A stretch of DNA of 64,000 bases, taken from NCBI GenBank assembly GCA_013423325.1, contig BLJB01000128.1, positions 62,001 to 126,000 on the forward strand, given 5' to 3'. The translations under genes and the position numbers were made by a program. The DNA comes from Usnea hakonensis (Eukaryota; Ascomycota; Lecanoromycetes; Lecanorales; Parmeliaceae). Shown in pieces: positions 58,638-64,000 of this stretch. Position 1 is the first letter of the stretch; the number at the start of each line of letters is the position of its first letter. The notes below the pieces were generated by a model. It was not told where the DNA came from, made no database searches, and worked only from the letters and a program-made list of their open reading frames with translations.

Positions 58638-60551
58638 AGGCCGCCGGGTAAAAGCAAGGCGTTGGGAGCTGGAGCCAGATTCCAGGGGAATTACAATAGA
58701 CGAAGGAGTCTTGGAATTTGGAAGAGTGAAAGATCTGACTCATTGTTCTCGCATCTCCTTGCCCGCACCCTGTTGTCTTTCTCAAACAGCCTCATTCTCG
58801 TGTCTCCATGCATTCTTACTTTCTATTGGCGGTGCGACGACCAATGCACCTGCTCCCAACAATCTGACTAATGCTCGTAGATGGAAACAAATTTCTTTTA
58901 CAGCTCACCATTTCGGAAATCTACAAGACGCCGAGCCATTATAACGGCCTTTCCTACGCAACTTCCTGTTTCCCATCATCGGCGATTGGGACACTGTGCC
59001 TATCTGCTCAGGCAAATTGTTAAGAAGCTAAGGTAGTGTCTGATAGTATCGATTTCAACCCCGCACTCTGCCCGCCGGGGCTGACTCACTTTCTCGGTGT
59101 CGATAACGACCAGAACAACGGAGTGAGCAAAATTCCAAAGACTTTTAGAATTGTCGCATCACTCGTCAGGGAAGTCTAATACTTGGGACTCGAATCAATT
59201 TCCCGCTTCACCTGCACATATACTGAGAATAAATGTAGGAAGCAATCGCAGAGACAAGATTACCAGTGCGGATTCGGAGCGTAATTATGTTCCCAGTCTT
59301 TGGGTTTGAAGACCGCTACGTCTTAGATGTCAAACAATCGGCAGGCTGCCCCAAATCTCCATTCGATTGGCGATGAAGACAATGGACTTCATACCAGCAC
59401 CACCAGGTTCTCCCGACGACAAAGTGGAAATTTCGAGGTCGTCAAGAACAAGCTTTGAACTAAACGGGAATACCTTAGGTCTGTCATTGAGTATAGACTC
59501 TCATTCATTATTATTAACCAGATACGAAGTACCTGCTCATGATCATCGCTGGCTTCGGTATTCAAATCCACTTCCACGCAAATTGAAAGATTATCACCCA
59601 ATCATTAGGCTTGCCCGAACTTGGATCACCCGCCTCTAACATCCTCCGAAGGCTAAAGAGCCTCAGCGAAAAGTAAATTTGATACTTTGGAAAAGCCTTG
59701 TGGAAAGCTATGATCATCAGACTAGAAACCTGGTGTGGGCTAACGTCCAGGGTACACGCTACACCTATAGCCTCTACTCTATGCGACCCGTCAATTCAAG
59801 TACGTATCGTCATCATCTTAAATGACGGTCGAGACGGGCGGTCAACAAGCGCGACCAATCCAACTTGTAAATCAAAAGTGCCTGCAGCGTCTACGATGAG
59901 GGCAGAAGGCGATTCACAGTAAAATGCGATAGAAAAACGAGACCGTGAGAAGACCGAGATAAATTATACCGTACCTGAATACTGAGGGGTGGTCCAACAC
60001 GTGCTTACCGCTTCCTGCCGTCCGTGTTGCATGGTTCGGGGAAATATCTCCATGCCTCCCCCTGGCCACTGCTTATGCTGAAGCTTTTTACATACATGGC
60101 CTGACCGAGCACGTGCCGCTCCACTAGAATTGGAGTTTGAAAGCCTCCTGCACTTTGAGACGAGGTTACGAAGGCATCGCGGAAATCAGTAGCTTTGCCG
60201 TCCAAAAGTCAAATGCGATTTAGATGATGTTTCCTTCCGGGATTTAGTTACACTTTACACCAGTTGATAGGTTTGCTAGTACCAGTAACGAGGCCACATC
60301 AAAAACAACGGCGCAAGTCCCGTACCGGTAATCTACTAATTCACAAAAGGGATCTTTGGCCTGAGGGTCTGGTCGCTGTCGATGTCCCTCGTCTTTCATC
60401 TGTGTTTTCCCCCACAAGTTCTTGTCTTTGTGATTGCAATTGGCCAGGATCAAGCCAATTTTGGTCTGAATGTCTTTATGACGCCGATTTCTCTTTCAAC
60501 CTCCTCGTCTGTACTAAGCGATCAATGCATGTTCCCAATATACTGCGAGCG
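58638..60551. other. Intergenic region between epsilon-COP and amino-acid permease
   Basis: 1.9 kb without a supported gene. It holds the permease promoter; the 90-codon frame at 59367 has no domain. Confidence 0.55.
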
Positions 60552-62455
60552 ATGCCGGAAAAGGATTCGTATGAGATGATGGAGTTGGAAAAGTCAAGAA
60601 CGGAATCCGCGCTCTACGATAACCCTTCGAGGATGTACGACGACCCGGGTAGGATTACGGCGGAACACGGAATGCCACTTGACGAAGCTGCGGACATGTA
60701 CGGCGACGTGAAGACAGCTGAAGAACATGGCTATGTGAGTCGTGGGTACGTTGACAAAGCATCCCGCTCTTGGGCTCCTATAGAATGACGGCCACTCTAG
60801 CCTTAAATCGCGACATGTTCAATTTCTCGCTCTCGGTGGTGTTATCGGCACGGGCCTGTTCCTTGGTATCGGACGAGCCTTTACCACAGCTGGACCTCTC
60901 AGTCTCTTACTCGGGTATTCCTTTACTGGCGCCGCTGTCTATGCCATGATGCAGTCCCTTGGCGAAATGGCGACATGGCTACCATTGCCGGGTGCTATTC
61001 CACAATTTTGTGCTAGATATGTTGACGGGGCAATGGGCTTCGCTGTGGGATGGAATGTGAGTCACTGTCACTAGTACTCATGCGTAACAGCAGCCTGACA
61101 TGGATTTCTAGAACTGGTATTCAAATTCCCTTATCCTCTGCGCAGAAATCGCGGCGGCAGGCGTTGTGATTCAATTCTGGAACGGAGCTGAGGACATTAA
61201 CGTAGCAGCCTGGGTCACCATAATTATCGTTGCGATCGTTGTCTTGAACACACTCTCGGTCTCTATATACGGTGAAGCTGAATTCATCTTCGCAAGTATC
61301 AAAATCCTTGCGATCATTGGACTCATCATCTTCGCCTTCATTATTGACCTGGGCGGAGGGCCGACGCGTGACCGACTCGGGTTCCGCTACTGGAAGAATC
61401 CTGGAGCAATGAAGGCATATGTTGCAGACGGCGACTTGGGTCGTTTCCTTGGCTTTTTTTCGACGTTGGTCAATGCCGCCTTTTCGTACAGTGGTGTTGA
61501 GATATGTGCAGTGGCCGCCGGAGAGACCGAGAATCCAAGGCGCAACATTCCAAAAGCTGTTCGCCGTGTATTCTGGCGCATCTTATTCTTCTATGTCATT
61601 GGCTCACTTGCCATTGGTGTCCTCATCCCATACAATGAGTCACGACTCCTGAATGCTATCCAGCAGAATAATTCTGGAGGTGCCGCTTCCCCATGGGTCA
61701 TTGCCATCTACCGTGCCGGCGTGCCCGTTTTACCTTCAATCGTCAACGCTGTCATTATCATCTCAGCAACTTCGGCTGCCAATTGTTACCTTTACACGGG
61801 ATCCCGTTATCTTTACGCACTTGGGCAAAACGGCCAAGCGCCAAGGTTTCTGTTGACATGCTCCAGAAAGTAGGTCACATTCTCTGATCTCTTTCATCAT
61901 GGCCAACCCCGCTAACGTCTGCTCACCAGGGGCGTTCCATACTGGTGCATCGGGATTACCGCATCCGTCTCCCTGCTGTCCTACATGTCTTGCACTGCTG
62001 GCTCTATGAAAGTCTTTCAATGGTTCCAGAATATTTCAGCAATTACCTTTTCCTTGACCTGGATGTCCGTCTCTCTTGCATACATCAAATTTTACTATGC
62101 TCTGCGCGCGCAAGGCATCAGCCGCGACACGCTCGTCTTCAAGTCTCCATTCCAACCCTATACCGCCTGGTTCTCCCTCTGTTTCTTCGGCGTGGTTGTT
62201 GTGTTCAGTGGCTTCTACACGTTTCCTAGCAAGACAAAGGGATTTGATTTCAAGGACTTCATCACTGCATATGCGGGCTTGGCTATGTATGCTGTGCTAT
62301 TTGTTTTCTGGAAGGTCTTCAAGCGCACACGGTGGGTCAAACCGGAAGAAGCAGATATACAGACTGGGAAGGCGGCACTGGACGTAGCGGATGGACAATG
62401 GCCAAAGAGGATAGCCAATAATTGGTGGGAGAAGGTCTGGTACTTCATTGCATAG
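60552..62455 (+). CDS. Amino-acid permease of the fungal YAT/APC family, Dip5/AgtA-like
   Basis: Plasma-membrane proton symporter with 12 predicted membrane segments. Four exons give about 580 residues. The hydrophilic N-tail starts MPEKDSYEMMELEK at 60552. Joins: EEHGY|NDGHSSLKSRHVQ (acceptor CTATAG), GFAVGWN|NWYSNSL and CSRK|GVPYWCIG. Family motifs: FLALGGVIGTGLFLGIG in TM1, SLGEMATWLPLPGA, AFSYSGVEICAVAAGETENP and a C-tail with Trp residues (NNWWEKVWYFIA). The block GFRYWKNPGAMKAY resembles dicarboxylic amino-acid permeases (yeast Dip5, Aspergillus AgtA). Specificity is inferred from that likeness only. Lysines in the acidic N-tail are likely ubiquitination targets, as in the family. Confidence 0.9.
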
Positions 62456-62883
62456 GCTGAGATGTATATAGCATTTTCCAGGCACATAACACAATCTCAA
62501 TAAATTCTAAATTAAAGTACCTACTTGCTCGAGAAAATTAGCGGGTACGGAGTACATCGAGCATGGGCAGATGTATCTTCTGCCGGGTATCAACACTGCC
62601 GTCTCCAATGAGAAGGAGGAATTGTATATGCAATAAGAGATATCAGCATACTCATACAGATTTTTGTTCGGATCTGTAGAATACGCGTGAACGGAAGTTT
62701 CCTCGTAAAATTGTTTGTGTGGCCGAGGATGCGAGGATGCCCCATTTGGCTCGTCACCCACCGGGGAATTTAGCATCAAATGCAAGCGAGATTTGATACC
62801 CACAAACTTTTTTCGTGAAGCCTAAAAGACCAATACAACTACAACCAACAGCTTGATATCGACAACGAGGCATAACCGTTAAT
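62456..62883. other. Intergenic region, RPL5 promoter
   Basis: Spacer between the permease stop and the RPL5 start. It has an AATAAATTC poly(A)-like signal at 62499 and pyrimidine/CAACAACAAC-like tracts just before the RPL5 start. Confidence 0.5.
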
Positions 62884-63954
62884 ATGGTGAGTTTTATACT
62901 CGAGCTTATAGCAGTCCTTATATGCGAGGAAATGAGTCCATGCAAGATGCTTCGGTATGGAATCTGAAGCGTAAATTGCTGACTCCGGGTTGTGACACAG
63001 CCTTTCACCAAGCTGGTCAAGAATAGCGCCTACTATAGGTGAGCATCGTTTGTATCCCCTAGAGCTAGCTTCTGACAAAAGGGCAGCCGCTATCAAACCA
63101 AGTACAAGCGTCGTCGAGCAGGAAAGACCGACTACTACGCCCGCAAGCGTCTGATCACCCAGGCCAAGAACAAATACAGCGCTCCTAAATACCGTCTCGT
63201 GGTCCGCTTCACCAACAAAGATATCATCTGCCAGATAGTCACCTCTGAGATCACTGGGGATAAGGTTTTCTGTGCCGCCTACGCTCACGAACTCAAGCGG
63301 TATGGTGTCAAGCACGGTCTCACCAACTGGGCAGCCGCCTACTGCGTTGGGCTTTTGATCGCCCGCCGTGCTCTCTCAAAACTTGAACTCGCTGATACGT
63401 TTACCGGTGTCGAGGAGGCGGATGGCGAATACAAACTCACCGAAGCAGCTGAGCATGAAGGCGAGGACCGTCGCCCGTTCAAGTGCTTCCTTGACGTCGG
63501 CCTCGCTCGTACCTCTACCGGTTCTAAAGTCTTCGGAGCCATGAAAGGAGCATCAGACGGCGGCATCTTTGTTCCCCACTCAGAAAATCGATTCCCTGGC
63601 TACGACATCGAAACCAAAGAGCTCGATGCTGAAACCCTACGCAAATACATCTTCGGCGGTCACGTAGCAGAGTACATGGAGACTCTCGCTGATGACGACG
63701 AGGAGCGATACAAGTCGCAATTCCAGGGCTACATTGATGATGAGATCGAGGCTGATGGGCTTGAGGAAATGTACCAGGAGGCCCACAAAGCTATTCGGGA
63801 GGATCCATTCATGAAGGATGAGGAAGAGGAAGAGAAGAAGTCGAAAGATGAGTGGAAGGCGGAGAGTAAGAAGCACAAGCTAAAGAAGATGAGCTACGAG
63901 GAGAAGCAGGAGAGGGTCAAGGCCAAGATTGAGAAAGTCAAAGAGTCGATGTAA
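62884..63954 (+). CDS. RPL5: 60S ribosomal protein L5 (uL18)
   Basis: Large-subunit protein that carries 5S rRNA. About 300 residues, the usual eukaryotic length. Exon 1 is the ATG alone (62884-62886), followed directly by GTGAGT; the intron ends at ...GTGACACAG and exon 2 codes PFTKLVKNSAYYS. A second intron (GTGAGC...GGGCAG) joins SAYYS|RYQTKYKRRR. Then come AGKTDYYARKRL, NKYSAPKYRLVVRFTNKD, the central GVKHGLTNWAAAYCVGLLIARR, a DVGLARTSTGSKVFGAMKGA block and a Lys-rich C-terminus ending KVKESM. Early introns in ribosomal-protein genes are common in filamentous fungi. Identification is secure. Confidence 0.97.
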
Positions 63955-64000
63955 GGTGGGCCTGTAGCATGAGAAAGCTTGCTAGATGGCGTTGGGATAT

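Overview
The window is nuclear DNA of a filamentous ascomycete (Pezizomycotina). The evidence is short introns of about 50-110 bp with fungal donor, branch (CTAAC/CTGAC-like) and acceptor signals, fungus-specific families (NsdD/SUB-1-type GATA factor, bZIP-DUF3425 factor, FNT nitrite/formate channel, Psd2-type decarboxylase) and genes on both strands without operon logic. Long intergenic regions full of microsatellites and a run of 160 Ns mark it as a draft assembly. A leotiomycete is plausible, but the sequence alone does not fix the class.

Left third (1-20.6 kb) is gene-dense: a membrane-anchored histidine acid phosphatase of phytase type (cut by the left edge), a UBR7/Mlo2-like UBR-box protein divergent from MCM2, an alpha/beta hydrolase, a bZIP-DUF3425 regulator, GTP cyclohydrolase II (riboflavin synthesis), a secreted GH27 alpha-galactosidase ending in an ER-retrieval-like RDEL, and a phosphoinositide phospholipase C.

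Middle (20.6-50.8 kb) is sparse: an FNT-family channel, a Gln/Ser/Pro-rich protein of unknown function, a small serine hydrolase next to a decayed adenylation-domain fragment, one candidate hypothetical gene, and an NsdD/SUB-1/LTF1-like GATA factor. Between them lie 3-8.5 kb stretches of simple repeats, G- and C-homopolymers and several unannotated short repeats. The most unusual is a degenerate ~30-nt motif repeated six times at 113-146 bp spacing (47.8-48.5 kb), in the 8.5 kb desert upstream of the GATA gene.

Right end (50.8-64 kb) is housekeeping: kinetochore protein Dsn1/Mis13, the assembly gap, C2-domain phosphatidylserine decarboxylase (Psd2 type) divergent from epsilon-COP, an amino-acid permease and ribosomal protein L5.

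The genes do not form one pathway; this is an ordinary chromosomal arm segment. No biosynthetic cluster, intact transposon or viral sequence was recognised. Gene models below were built by hand from splice signals and reading-frame continuity; exon ends are inferred and not backed by transcripts.
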